A DNA stretch of 64,000 nucleotides from AP-15 sp963790875 (GCA_963790875.1 CAWBQT010000003.1:620001-684000), one strand, 5' to 3'; shown: positions 15,829 to 25,031, numbered from the stretch's first letter. Numbers and translations: made by a program. The notes: a model not told the origin generated them from the letters alone.

Positions 15829-15936
15829 ATGAACCGGCGATCCGTGCTCAAATCGGCGATGGCGGCTTTGCTGCCCGGCCTCGTGCCGCGGATTGGGAGC
15901 GGCTCAGGAGGATGCGGCGAGCTTCGGGTGCGGTGA
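15829..15936 (+). pseudogene. Truncated reading frame with Tat-like start
   Basis: The frame begins MNRRSVLKSAMAALLPGLVP, a twin-arginine-like start (RR followed by a hydrophobic stretch) of the kind seen on exported oxidoreductases. It stops after 35 codons, and nothing recognisable follows. I read it as the orphaned 5' end of an exported protein gene lost in the local rearrangements. The stretch is short and the reading may be chance. Confidence 0.25.
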
Positions 15937-15989
15937 AGGTTCGTAGAGTGCGCCGCGTGAAGATGTCATGCTCGGCGCTCGAAGATCGG

Positions 15990-16395
15990 CTCTCGTCATC
16001 CCCATGCCGGCACCTTCGAGCGTGTCGGCAGACGGGTGCCATCGCCTAGGATGGGACGCGCGGCCAACCGGGCACTCCACGATGCGCTGCTGTTGATCGG
16101 CGGCGCGGAAGCGGTGACGGTGATGCATCTCGGAACAGAGCAGGCCGACCTCGATCGCGACCGGCCTTGGCTCGCGCGTATTCGTCCGTCACCTGGGCCG
16201 GCACGCGGTCAATGCGCAGCCCAGAGAGAGCCTATCGGGCGGCATCCCGATCTGCGATGCCTACTGTCCCGCGCCGACGATCTCAGCGCCGACTTGATCG
16301 TGGCGGGGGCCTATCACCACTCGCGCTTGCGTGAAAGGCTTGCTAGGCGGGGTCAGTCGCGACCTGCTCGATCACATGACCCATACCCGTGCTGA
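15990..16395 (+). pseudogene. Universal stress protein (UspA) remnant, multiply frameshifted
   Basis: Three frames taken together resemble the second half of a long UspA-family protein: a degraded VIP..GTFERVGRRVPIAWD segment near 15995-16050, then ANRALHDALLLIGGAEAVTVMHLG, then LSRADDLSADLIVAGAYHHSRLRE, and finally, in a shifted frame, LLGGVSRDLLDHMT. The last piece corresponds to the family's conserved nucleotide-binding end (HSRLRE...GGV(S/T)R.LL). Several indels and the loss of the first half mean it cannot make a protein. It is one of several remnants packed between 13.6 and 17.3 kb. Confidence 0.6.
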
Positions 16396-16468
16396 TGTGG
16401 CACTGAGATCAGCTGGCGCCTGGATAGATTTGCGAGCCGTTGGCGCGGCATATGTGGGTTTGGTTTGT

Positions 16469-16970
16469 TCACCTGTGGGCCGCCTCTCGTATTGCGGTCT
16501 GCAGAGCCGTATCGAGCGCGACAAGGAACCGGGACCTGTCCCTCTTGGTCAGCGGGGAAGGCCCTCGAGTATTCGCCCCCGACTTTGCGCAGGTGGCGGG
16601 CTATCTCACGACCGGCCAGCGCATTGCCGATATTCGCAGGCGTCCAATGTGTCCCGGTCGGCGAGACGACGCGCGCACCTTTCTTGAGGCAGCGCGACGC
16701 CAACGGGATATCGGCGGTTACGCATACGTCCCCGGCGGGGATACGCTCCGCGATCCAGTCATCGGCCGCGTCTGCACTGTCGCCGACGAGAACCATGCTG
16801 ACATTCGCGGTGCCGGGCCACCGGATCGGACGCGAGCCGTTGGAAACAACGAAAACACTAAGCCGAAGGCGCGCCGCCACTCGGTAGATTTCCTCGCGCA
16901 CCGGACATGCATCTCCATCGACGTAAATGTCAGTCAACTTCCGGCTCGCTTCCCGCTTTCGCAAAGACAT
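16469..16970 (-). CDS. UPF0178/DUF188 (YaiI-like) protein, single frameshift near the C-terminus
   Basis: The first 130 residues are a good YaiI/YqxD-family protein: IYVDGDACPVREEIYRVA with conserved acidic residues, a central DDWIAERIPAGDVCVTADIPLA, and GTHWTPANIGNALAGREIARHLR. This resembles a PIN-like nuclease fold of unknown role. The frame then runs into unrelated sequence to 16353, but the +1 frame gives the expected ending RGPSPLTKRDRSRFLVALD and stops at 16469. The switch falls in the C run 16576-16580; dropping one base gives a 166-aa protein. This may be a sequence error or a recent mutation. The gene is flanked by pseudogenes. Confidence 0.75.
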
Positions 16971-16997
16971 GCTGGTGCGGGCATGTAATTGCGTTCA

Positions 16998-17320
16998 CCG
17001 TCGATTAACCACTCTCGCAGCTTCGACCATCGCTTCCGTGGCCGCGCCCCGTTGACGGCGATCGCCAGCGTCTTGCGCTGTCCGACGAGAACCACGAAGC
17101 GCTTGCCGTGAGTCACCCCGGTGTAGACCAGATTCCTCTGCAGCATAGGATAGTGTTTGGTCGTCAGCGGGATGACCACAGCCGGATATTCCGAGCCCTG
17201 GCTCTTTGTGGATTGTCGTCGCATGAGCGAGCATCAGCCGTCGAGTTCGCCGAAGCCGTAGGCGACTTCACGACCGTCGCGTCGGACGCCCGGGCGGGAT
17301 CGCGAAACGGATCTTGATCT
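16998..17320 (-). pseudogene. RecD2-like helicase, C-terminal remnant
   Basis: The minus strand encodes the end of a RecD-like superfamily 1 DNA helicase: HATTIHK in one frame and KSQGSEYPAVVIPLTT, LQRNLVYTGVTHGKRFVVLVGQ, and RRWSKLREWL-like RKRWSKLREWL in the next. TTIHK.QGSE and YTGVTRGK are helicase motifs V and VI of this family. Upstream, traces of GREVAYGFGELD appear in yet another frame. The ATPase part is gone and there are at least two frameshifts, so this is a fragment left by a deletion. Confidence 0.6.
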
Positions 17321-17394
17321 CGCTGACGCGGAGGGCAGGCGGGCGCGGCCACACATCTGATAATGGTAGCGCAGTCACCCGCCTTGCGGTCTGC

Positions 17395-18156
17395 CTATTG
17401 CGCTGCGGCGCGCATCGGCAGGTGCGAGTGCAGGAAGCGGCGCACGCGGTCGATCGTGCGCTGTCTCAGCTCCTCCGGTTCCTTCCACGGATACACCGTG
17501 ATCTCGGCGTTCGGCGCCAGCGAGGCGATATCGATCGAGGTCTGCAGCGGATGCCCCGCTACGTCATCCGGCAGCACCAGCATCGGCGTGCGGCAGTTCT
17601 TGATGAAGTCGCGCGACACGCTGTACAGGAAATCGGGCTGCACAGCGTATAGGTTGTGCAGGTATTTTTCGATCGTGTCCGCCGATACTTCGGGCCGCCG
17701 CTTTAGGAAGTCGGGCAGCCAGTTATCCTTGCTATGCCGGTACATGACGGTCGGGTTTTCCGGCCGATGGCCGACGCTCTGGCAGAAGACGGCGGCGACG
17801 ACGCGTTCGGGTGCTCGCTGCATCAGCTTCCCGGCAAAGCAGCCGCCGATGCAGTAGCCCATGTAGAAGAATTCGCGGATGCCGAGATGGTCCATCAGCC
17901 CGAGCTGGTCGTCGGCGAACGCATCCCATGGGTTATTAACCGGCACCGGGCCGGTCGATTCGCCGCCATTGGCGTTGCGCTGATCCATCGTGATGCAGCG
18001 GAAGTCGCTCTTGAACGCCTCCATCGCGTTGATCACCGCGGTCGGCCAATTGCTGACCCGCGAGTTCAACCCGCCGCCCGGAGTCACCAAAAGCGGGAAG
18101 CCGGAGCCCGTCTCCTCGTAGCGGATGCGGATATCGCCTTTTTGATAGAACGGCAT
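17395..18156 (-). CDS. Alpha/beta hydrolase with Cys at the nucleophile elbow
   Basis: The 253-aa protein has an alpha/beta hydrolase frame: VTPGGGLNSRV for the oxyanion region, DQRNANGGES, and an elbow MGYCIGGCFAGKL in which Cys102 replaces the usual Ser. The acid may be Asp in LPDDVAGHP near residue 212. Instead of the usual His loop near the end there is YPWKEPEELRQRTIDRVRRFL. Cys-nucleophile members include dienelactone hydrolase, but overall this resembles a separate, uncharacterised group. A PEP-mutase-family gene is transcribed in the same direction upstream, about 180 bp away. Confidence 0.85.
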   Translation of the reverse strand: MPFYQKGDIRIRYEETGSGFPLLVTPGGGLNSRVSNWPTAVINAMEAFKSDFRCITMDQRNANGGESTGPVPVNNPWDAFADDQLGLMDHLGIREFFYMGYCIGGCFAGKLMQRAPERVVAAVFCQSVGHRPENPTVMYRHSKDNWLPDFLKRRPEVSADTIEKYLHNLYAVQPDFLYSVSRDFIKNCRTPMLVLPDDVAGHPLQTSIDIASLAPNAEITVYPWKEPEELRQRTIDRVRRFLHSHLPMRAAAQ

Positions 18157-18339
18157 GTCAGTTCCTCCTCAATCGCATTTGTTGTCCCGCGATCGACGTG
18201 GCAGTTCAGCCCGATTTTCGCCCCTCGCTCAATCCCGTCGCGCGCCAATTCAAGGCAGGCGCTCAGGCCCAAGGACAAAACTCCCACCTCTCCGGCGCCC
18301 TGTGAGCCGGCCAGGCCGGCGGGACAGGGTCTCCCAGCC

Positions 18340-19239
18340 TTAGTCTCGAAGATACATCTCCTCCATGGAGCGCAGACGCGGCTCGTCCAGAATGCGGCCA
18401 TTACTGGCGACGCCCCAGGGACTCTGCGCCGCCTGGGCACGGAGCGCATCCAAGGCCAATGTGCCGCGCTGCTGAAAATCACTCAAGAAATCCCAGTTAG
18501 CCTGCAAGCCTGCCATGGTGGTCAGCGCGGGAAACCAGGCCGCGGCGGCCCCGGCGTCCTGCTGCGCCTGTAAGGAGGGATACGGCGACAGGTGGGCGGG
18601 AATGAGGGGGACGACCGGCCCGGGAATGAGGCGGATCGCCTCTTGAATTTCTTCCCAGGTGCGCAAGCCATTGGGGCAAATGACATCGACCTGCGCTTCG
18701 GCTTTGTAGGCCTGGCAGCGTTCAATAATCTCCGCGAAGCTCGCGCCTGGCACGCCGCCGAGATCGCACCGGGCCATGATCACGAAGTCCGGGTCGAGAG
18801 CCTGTTTGGCATCCATCGCCGCCCGGAGCTTTCCGACCATCTCCTGAATCGAGATACAGCGGCGGCGGGGGCCGGATTTCGGCGGAAATGTCTGATCTTC
18901 AATGTGGGCGCCGGCGATGCCCGCCTGAATGTATTCCCGCACGGTGTAATGCGTACTGATGGCATCACCGTAGCCCGTGTCGGCATCCGCGAAGACCGGG
19001 ATCTGCACGCTCAGGACAATTTTCCGGGCGTTGTCCACCATGTCGCGCATACTGGTCCCGGAGTCGGGCCAGCCCAGTTGGTGCGCCGAGGTATTGCCCC
19101 CGGACATGTAGAAGGCGTCATAGCCCAGCGCTTCCGCCATCTTCGCACCAATGGGATTGATCCCGCCGGCTAAGACAAATAATGCGGGCCGTTGAAACAG
19201 GGCCTTCAGTCGGTTCGTCATACGTTGACGCTCTGGCAT
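18340..19239 (-). CDS. PEP mutase/isocitrate lyase superfamily enzyme
   Basis: This 299-aa TIM-barrel protein has ALFVLAGGINPIGAKMAEALGYDAFYMSG, the Mg-binding strand VFADADTGYGDA, GIAGAHIEDQ, and a C-terminal helix tail. Members cleave or rearrange C-C or C-P bonds of small 2-oxo or hydroxy acids (2-methylisocitrate lyase, oxaloacetate decarboxylase, carboxyphosphonoenolpyruvate mutase). The isocitrate-lyase KKCGH motif is absent (PPKSGPRRR in its place), so methylisocitrate lyase activity is unlikely. I start at 19239, where GAGGAGA precedes the ATG; the frame extends upstream to 19326 without support. Confidence 0.88.
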   Translation of the reverse strand: MPERQRMTNRLKALFQRPALFVLAGGINPIGAKMAEALGYDAFYMSGGNTSAHQLGWPDSGTSMRDMVDNARKIVLSVQIPVFADADTGYGDAISTHYTVREYIQAGIAGAHIEDQTFPPKSGPRRRCISIQEMVGKLRAAMDAKQALDPDFVIMARCDLGGVPGASFAEIIERCQAYKAEAQVDVICPNGLRTWEEIQEAIRLIPGPVVPLIPAHLSPYPSLQAQQDAGAAAAWFPALTTMAGLQANWDFLSDFQQRGTLALDALRAQAAQSPWGVASNGRILDEPRLRSMEEMYLRD

Positions 19240-19413
19240 ACGCTGTCTCCTCGTGTGTGGCTGAACCGTCCCGGCGTCGCGGGGTGCGTCATGGTGCCGG
19301 GAGCCAGCAGCGTCTCCCCGGCTCATGCCAAGATGCCTCGCGGTGCCTCAGAGCAACACATTGGCCGAAGTGCCATGGGGTGTCCTCATGTATGGATGGG
19401 GGCGGGACCCGCG

Positions 19414-19749
19414 TTACGCATCCACCGGCACGGTGGCACTGATCCGCGGAACTCCCAACGAGCGCGTCGTGTGGCCCTGGCCCGTGAGGTCGTCAGCGAG
19501 GACCACATCACCCGGTCCAAAACGGCGGGCGGTGCCATCGCCGATCCCGATTTCCATCTGCCCCACGAGAATAAAAATGTATTGTCGCCGGGGCGCGGTG
19601 TGCCAATCGCTCGAATAGTCTGCAGGGAAACAGCGGAACACGAGGTTGGCACCCGCCTGAAGCGCAACGTTGTGGCTCTCCTCGGCCGGCAGAGGGAGAT
19701 CTTCAAAATGGGTCTGGCCGTCGTGGCCCGTATATATCCGTACGATCAT
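19414..19749 (-). CDS. Cupin-domain protein
   Basis: This 111-aa protein is a single small beta-barrel cupin: FPADYSSDWHTAPRRQYIFILVGQMEIGIGDG with a His in the first motif, and GPGDVVLADDLTGQGHTTRSLG as the second. The metal ligand set is incomplete compared with classic cupins (one His in motif 1), so metal binding is uncertain. It lies upstream of the PEP-mutase family gene in the same orientation, about 175 bp away, and may be co-transcribed. Similar proteins are often annotated as cupins of unknown function. Confidence 0.82.
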   Translation of the reverse strand: MIVRIYTGHDGQTHFEDLPLPAEESHNVALQAGANLVFRCFPADYSSDWHTAPRRQYIFILVGQMEIGIGDGTARRFGPGDVVLADDLTGQGHTTRSLGVPRISATVPVDA

Positions 19750-20045
19750 GCGCGTGCTCCTGGCCGCTATGAGCTTACCGTCGGCGTGACTGTACTACAC
19801 TCCCCATTCGGAAGGCGAAGCACTTCCCCGATGGGCTCGCGTGGTCGTCACCGACAAACACGAAAAGAATGCCGTGCGGTCGAGCGCGGAACCGTTCAAG
19901 ACGGCAAACCTGATAGCGCTGTGGAACGAAGGCGAAGGGCGCTGCATGTTGACCAACCTGGCGTTCCGGGAAACTCGCTGACTTGTCGCCAGGCAGTTAT
20001 CGCCTTATCGTTTTGCTCGGCCCCAAACGGACACGGCTCCCATCC
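19750..20045. other. Intergenic stretch with a possible gene tail
   Basis: In this ~300-bp gap a plus-strand frame from about 19793 reads VVVTDKHEKNAVRSSAEP and ends with CMLTNLAFRETR and a TGA near 19981. It has no start codon and I recognise no family. It looks like the tail of a lost gene. I see no promoter, terminator or repeat here. Confidence 0.3.
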
Positions 20046-20999
20046 ATGAGCACAATCGAACTTGTCGATCCTGAATTGCGCGATGCGCTCGCACTGTGGC
20101 CACTGCCGCCGCTGACCGCCGAATCTTTGACGCAGCGCCGCGCAAATGCGCTCGACCTGATAGGTGCCGTTCCGAAACCAAACCTGCCCGATATCGCCAC
20201 CGACGAGATCCACGTCGAGAGTGCGTTTGGCGCAAAGCCGATCCGGGTTCTGACCTATCGCCCGGTCACGACCGACGACCCACTTCCCGTCATCTTACAC
20301 ATCCATGGCGGGGGCTTCGTGATGGGCGCGCCTGAAATGAAAGATGTGGAGAATAGGCTCTTCGCGTCAGAGCTGAGATGCGCGATCTATTCCGTGGATT
20401 ATCGCCTCGCGCCGGAAGCGCCGCACCCGGCGCCGCTGGAGGATATCTACTCGGTATTCGCCTGGCTGCACGCGAATGCCGGCCAGCTCGGACTTGATCC
20501 GGCCCGCATCGGTATCAAGGGCGAAAGCGGAGGCGGCGGTTTCGCGGCGGCCGCGGCGCTTTACGCCCGCGACCGGCAGGGACCAAAATTTGCCTTTCAG
20601 CATCTGATCTATCCGATGATCGACGACCGCACGGCGGTGCGCAAGGGCCTACATCCTTGCGTCGGCGAATTCGTCTGGACACAGGAGAACAACTATTTCG
20701 GCTGGCGTTCGCTGCTCGACCAGGAGCCGGGCTCGGCCGGCGTCTCGCCTTATGCGGCGGCTGCACGAGCAGCGGATGTGTCGGGCTTGCCGCCAACCTA
20801 CATTTCGGTCGGTGGCCTTGATCTCTTCCTCGAAGAAAACATGACCTATGCGGATCGATTGAGCCGCGCCGGGGTGGCGGTCGAGCTTCACATGTATCCG
20901 CGGGCCTATCATGGCTTCTATCGGGCAACGAATGCCCGCGTGACCAAGCAGGCTGAGCACGACAATCGCGAGGCGTTGCGGCGCTTCCTGCACGGATAG
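20046..20999 (+). CDS. HSL-family (class IV) esterase/lipase
   Basis: The 317-aa protein has HGGG (residues 87-90) for the oxyanion hole, YRLAPEAPHPAPLED, nucleophile elbow GESGGGG with Ser161, acid Asp in VGGLDLFLEE near 258, and base His in RAYHGFYR near 288. This is a hormone-sensitive-lipase-type carboxylesterase that hydrolyses short- to medium-chain esters. There is no signal peptide, so it is cytoplasmic. I use the ATG at 20046, since the upstream frame has no homologous sequence. Gene remnants follow it. Confidence 0.92.
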   Translation: MSTIELVDPELRDALALWPLPPLTAESLTQRRANALDLIGAVPKPNLPDIATDEIHVESAFGAKPIRVLTYRPVTTDDPLPVILHIHGGGFVMGAPEMKDVENRLFASELRCAIYSVDYRLAPEAPHPAPLEDIYSVFAWLHANAGQLGLDPARIGIKGESGGGGFAAAAALYARDRQGPKFAFQHLIYPMIDDRTAVRKGLHPCVGEFVWTQENNYFGWRSLLDQEPGSAGVSPYAAAARAADVSGLPPTYISVGGLDLFLEENMTYADRLSRAGVAVELHMYPRAYHGFYRATNARVTKQAEHDNREALRRFLHG

Positions 21000-21088
21000 G
21001 ACCCCGCACCGGTCCTGTGAGCTTTCACCCAGGATTTTCAGGAGGAACTCACCTCCCTGGGCATGACCTCAATCGCGATTTAGCAGGT

Positions 21089-21288
21089 TCACCTTTCCAG
21101 TGGCCCAGCCGGTGTCGTGTTCGCAAGCTGCGCGACGGGACGGTAATGCGGCGCCAGACCTCGACACCGTCAGGACCACCGGCGACGGTCAGTTTGTCGG
21201 TGCGCATAACGCATTCCGGCCCGGCCGTCTCGCCATAGAGCTTGAGTATCAGGTCGGCGGCCCGCCAGGTGTCGATTTCAGGTATCAC
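21089..21288 (-). pseudogene. Small conserved hypothetical, frameshifted
   Basis: A minus-strand frame begins MIPEIDTWRAADLILKLYGE and continues to GVEVWRRIT; in the next frame the expected ending AQLANTTPAGPLER follows and stops at 21089. Proteins beginning with DIDTWRAA..LI...G are widespread short hypothetical proteins in Bradyrhizobium and relatives, around 65 aa long. One indel near 21140 separates the two halves. Function unknown. Confidence 0.45.
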
Positions 21289-21511
21289 GCGGCGGAGAAC
21301 GGTCTGGAGGCAGCGGGACGCGGCCGATATTGACCGCGAAAGATCGTTTCGAACAAATTGCAGCCGAGTGCGCCTTCTTCGATGCCCCGGGGTGCATCGG
21401 CGGCGTCGGGGAGATCGACGGGATGAGCACGCGAAGGATTTTTACCGTCGCCTTCGACGCAACGGGCCTGTGCGGTGCGCTGGCAATCTTTCATTCAATT
21501 CAAGACTTTCC

Positions 21512-21940
21512 CGATCGGTGACAACAATCGGCGCCGCCTATCTCGACGGCAAGATCTTCCGCGGCACGCCCGACGGCCAATTGCTCGCGCTCGACGCCAA
21601 GACCGGCACGCTGCTCTGGGATGTGGTGTCAGCGAACGCATCTCAACTCGAGACCCTGGTTTCGGCGCCGATCGCCTGGCAGGGCAGGGTCTTCATCGGC
21701 ATCGCCGTCAGCGACCTCGGCATCGCCGGGCGGCTCATGGCCTTCGATGCTGACACCGCCCGATTGTGGAGCTTCAACACGACGTTGGGAGCCCCCTCGG
21801 GCGGCGGCTTCTGGAACAGCTATTCGCTCGACCCCGAGACCGGCGAGGTTATCGGCCCGGTCGCCAACCCGTTCCCCGACTTCAACCGCAATATCGTAAG
21901 TCGGTGGTCAGTTCTCGGAAATATCTGTTTTCAAGATTAA
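21512..21940 (+). pseudogene. PQQ-dependent alcohol dehydrogenase remnant
   Basis: The frame reads AAYLDGKIFRGTPDGQLLALDAKTG, then SAPIAWQGRVFIGIAVSD, GRLMAFDADT, and GGGFWNSYSLDPETGEVIGPVANPFPDFN. These are propeller blades of quinoprotein methanol/ethanol dehydrogenases (strand plus DAKTG or DPETG repeats). Both the N-terminal signal peptide part and the C-terminal half with the active-site Asp are missing, and part of the middle seems deleted. It begins without a start codon, so it is an internal fragment. Nothing else is recognisable between it and the LysR gene. Confidence 0.65.
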
Positions 21941-22121
21941 CGCGTGCGCTAGGGAAGAGGCGGAGTCATCAGAGTCCGTCTGCATGCCGAGGCGCAATCC
22001 TTGTTTGAGGCACCATTTGAACCGGCAATTCCGGGTCAAGCGGCAATTGCCCGTGGCCGACCTCTTCGAATGCGCCTCGGGCCCAACCGAGCGGGAACGA
22101 AATAGTAAAAATTGATATAGC

Positions 22122-22160
22122 GTGACGTTCGTGATAGCAGTCGCCTATCGTGAACGTCAC
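22122..22160. promoter_or_regulatory. Large inverted repeat over the LysR start codon
   Basis: GTGACGTTCGTGATAG (22122-22137) faces CTATCGTGAACGTCAC (22145-22160), identical as inverted arms except for two positions, with a 7-bp spacer. The repeat covers the GTG start codon of the LysR gene at 22150. A dyad of this length at the start of a regulator gene suggests an autoregulatory operator or an RNA fold that controls its translation; this is inference. Confidence 0.45.
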
Positions 22161-23049
22161 CTTGGCGCAGATCCGAACCTTCGAGCGGATCGTCCGGCTG
22201 GGCAGCTTTCACGCCGCCGGGCGCGACCTCGGGCTGACACAGCCGAGCGTTTCGCAGCGCATCCGGGAGCTGGAGGATGAGCTCGGCGTTCGGTTGTTCA
22301 TAAGGCGCGGACCGAACATCAGCATCACGGCGGAAGGCACGGCATTGATCGCCTACGCTGATCGTCTGTTGGGTACGGCCAACGAGATGATCGAGCGCTT
22401 TCGCAGTCACGACCCGCTGAAGGGCCTGCTGAGGCTGGGGCTGAACGAAACCTTTGGGCTGATCTGCCTGACAGAGCTGCTCCAACGACTGGAGGAACGT
22501 TATCCTGCACTGAATACTTCGGTGCAGGTGGGTGATACGAGCACCGTCAGCCGCCTCATCAACGAGCAGCAGCTTGATCTTGCGGTGATCTCCGAACCGG
22601 ATGTCGCCGACCACGTGCTGCGCGAACCGATCGGCGTCAACGAGATGGGTTGGTTCGTCAGCGCCACTTCCGACATTTCGTCCGGGGTTCTGACGCCGCG
22701 GGACCTCTGCCCTCTGCACCTGATCGTGACCCCGCCGCCGGCACGGCTTTATACTACGGTAACGCATTGGTTCAGGCAGGCGAACGCCGTTCCCGAATGT
22801 TTGAGCATGTGCAACAGCCTGTCCGTCACGAAGTTCGTTATCATGAGCGGGCTCGCCGTCGGCCTCGTTCCGGTGCGCGTCATGCAAGACAATCTTGCAC
22901 GCGGCGAAGTACGCCAGCTCTCGGTCAAACCGCCAACGCCCGGGCATCGGGTTTCGATCTGTTATCAGATCACCGAGTTCGCCCCCGGCCTCCGCCATGT
23001 CATCCAGTTGATCCGTGAATTGGTGAGCTACTACAAAGTGTTTGTATAG
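22150..23049 (+). CDS. LysR-type transcriptional regulator
   Basis: This 299-aa LysR-family regulator has an N-terminal winged helix-turn-helix (LAQIRTFERIVRLGSFHAAGRDLGLTQPSVSQRIRELEDELG in consecutive pieces) and a periplasmic-binding-protein-like effector domain from about residue 90 (GLLRLGLNETFG...). It starts with GTG at 22150, just before the helix-turn-helix, with no clear ribosome-binding site. The downstream neighbour is a carboxylesterase on the same strand, 296 bp away, and no divergent gene lies directly upstream. Its target is unknown; the inverted repeat over its own start is a candidate site. Confidence 0.92.
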   Translation: MNVTLAQIRTFERIVRLGSFHAAGRDLGLTQPSVSQRIRELEDELGVRLFIRRGPNISITAEGTALIAYADRLLGTANEMIERFRSHDPLKGLLRLGLNETFGLICLTELLQRLEERYPALNTSVQVGDTSTVSRLINEQQLDLAVISEPDVADHVLREPIGVNEMGWFVSATSDISSGVLTPRDLCPLHLIVTPPPARLYTTVTHWFRQANAVPECLSMCNSLSVTKFVIMSGLAVGLVPVRVMQDNLARGEVRQLSVKPPTPGHRVSICYQITEFAPGLRHVIQLIRELVSYYKVFV

Positions 23050-23345
23050 GCGGGCGTTCGTGACCGCGCCGGCGCGCGGGTCGGCGTGCCGTCAAGTATA
23101 GCGGCGCCACGGCGTATGATAAGAATCTCTTATCACTAGGCTCAGAAATATCGATTTTATCGCCGCTCCTGCCTTCGTTATCGTTTGGTTAAAGCGAAGG
23201 CCGCGGCGCATCGCCCGCGCAGCGTCGTCGCGAAAGAGGGGGAGGACGCGCGCCAGCATCTGCGAGACATTGAAAAAATATCGAGACGCCATGCACGGCA
23301 CCGCTCCGCGCGTGCGGTGAACGGTTATTTCACGGGAGGAAGACC
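23050..23345. other. Intergenic region with TGATAAG palindrome
   Basis: Within this 296-bp gap TGATAAG-N5-CTTATCA (23117-23135) forms a 7-bp inverted repeat about 210 bp before the carboxylesterase. Such a short AT-rich dyad may be a regulator site for that gene or for the LysR protein, though I cannot assign it. GGGAGG lies just before the esterase ATG. No gene is supported in this gap. Confidence 0.3.
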
Positions 23346-25031
23346 ATGTGGCAACGGAAAAACAGTAACCGCCTCAGCCCGAGTTCGAGGCAGACCCAAC
23401 CGCGCAAGGCGCTTTTCCTTGGCTTGCTGTTCGCCGCGGCGATGCTGTCGACGGCGGCGATCGGCGGCGACGGCACGCTTGTCAAGACAAAGGATGGACC
23501 TGTCCAGGGCTTCATCAACAACGGCGGGGTGTACGAATTCCTGGGCATACCCTACGCGGCGGCCCCGGTCGGTTCACTGCGTTGGATGCCGCCACGCCGC
23601 CATAAACCGTGGAACGCACCATTGCAGGCAACGGCCTTTGGGTCCAATTGCCCACAAAACTATGAATTCGGTGTGTTTGCGGGGCCGCCAAGTGTTGACG
23701 AGAACTGCCTGTTTCTCAATGTCTTCACGGTAAATCCCGGGCGCGGCAAGGTGCCGGTCCTCGTCTGGATCCACGGCGGCGGGCTGTTTGACGGCGAAAG
23801 TACCGATTATGACGCGAGCAAGCTCGCCGAGGGCGGGCCGGCCGGTCCCACTGTTGTCGTCACGATCAACTACCGCCTGGGATTGCTCGGCTATCTTGCC
23901 GAGCCGGCGCTGGATTCCGAGGGCCATCTGTTTGGCAATTATGGCCTGATGGATCAGCAGGCGGCGCTGCGCTGGGTACGGGACAACATTACCGCATTCG
24001 GCGGCGACCCCAACAACGTCACGCTGGGCGGCCAATCGGCCGGGTCCACCAGCACCGCCGCCAACATGGTCTCGCCAGCCGGCAAAGGCCTGTTCCATCA
24101 GGCCATATGGGAAAGCGGACCCTTGATCAATTTCCAAGCCGCTTCATTGGCGACAGCGGAAACCAAGGGCACCGGGTTCGCCACTGCCGCCAGTTGCAAT
24201 TCCGGCACAGCCGCCAAAATTGCCGCTTGCCTCCGCGCGCTGTCGGTTCCGCAGATTCTCGCGATTCAAGGTACCTCCACCGGCAATGGTCCCGATTTGA
24301 CCGGTTTGCTGGTCGACGGCACGGTCCTTCCTATCCCTCCCGACACGGCATGGACCACGGGGAAGTTCTCTCAAATGCCGATCTTGCACGGCAGTGTGGA
24401 CGCTGAATATTCCTTTATTGTAAGCGCGAACGAATATTACTTTGGCCCGCTGGCCGCCACAGGTTATATCAATATAGTAAAAGCTGGCAACACCCTACAG
24501 ACCACTTACAAAGATAGTGCTGTGGCTGCGAAGGTCTTAGCGCTCTATCCTCTTAAGAATTACGCCAGCCCGAGTTTGGCCTACGTCGCGGTCGGCACCG
24601 ATTCCTTTGTGTGCGGAGCTCGGTTTATCGATCATTTGTTGGCAACAAACGAGCCGTCGGTACCGCTTTACACCTATGAGTTCCACGATGCGAAGGCGCC
24701 TTGGTATTTTCCAAAGCTGAGCTTTCCGCACGGGGCGGCGCATACGATCGACATCCAGTTCCTGTTCCCGCTGTGGCATGGCGGGCCCGACGGGATCCCA
24801 CATCCGCTGTCGCTACCCGAGCTGACGCTTTCCGACGAATTGGTCACCGCCTGGACCAACTTCATGTACACCGGCAATCCAAACCTGGCCGGCAACGCGC
24901 CCTGGCCGCGCTATACAACCAAGTCGGAAACCTACCTGCTCGAAAATACTCCGAAATTGTCGACGCTGACGGATGCGCAGTTCTCGGCGGAACACAATTG
25001 TGCCTTCTGGGAGAAGAACGCGGTCTACTGA
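23346..25031 (+). CDS. Type-B carboxylesterase (secreted)
   Basis: The 561-aa enzyme has an N-terminal signal peptide (basic start, then ALFLGLLFAAAMLSTAAIGG), so it is exported. The cholinesterase/para-nitrobenzyl-esterase fold shows in VLVWIHGGGLFDGES, nucleophile Ser231 in GGQSAGSTST, acid Glu in GSVDAEYSF near 353, and base His in GAAHTIDIQF near 465. The position ahead of the catalytic Ser is Gln rather than the usual Glu of GESAG. It hydrolyses esters outside the cytoplasm, substrate unknown. A terminator follows at 25073. Confidence 0.93.
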   Translation: MWQRKNSNRLSPSSRQTQPRKALFLGLLFAAAMLSTAAIGGDGTLVKTKDGPVQGFINNGGVYEFLGIPYAAAPVGSLRWMPPRRHKPWNAPLQATAFGSNCPQNYEFGVFAGPPSVDENCLFLNVFTVNPGRGKVPVLVWIHGGGLFDGESTDYDASKLAEGGPAGPTVVVTINYRLGLLGYLAEPALDSEGHLFGNYGLMDQQAALRWVRDNITAFGGDPNNVTLGGQSAGSTSTAANMVSPAGKGLFHQAIWESGPLINFQAASLATAETKGTGFATAASCNSGTAAKIAACLRALSVPQILAIQGTSTGNGPDLTGLLVDGTVLPIPPDTAWTTGKFSQMPILHGSVDAEYSFIVSANEYYFGPLAATGYINIVKAGNTLQTTYKDSAVAAKVLALYPLKNYASPSLAYVAVGTDSFVCGARFIDHLLATNEPSVPLYTYEFHDAKAPWYFPKLSFPHGAAHTIDIQFLFPLWHGGPDGIPHPLSLPELTLSDELVTAWTNFMYTGNPNLAGNAPWPRYTTKSETYLLENTPKLSTLTDAQFSAEHNCAFWEKNAVY

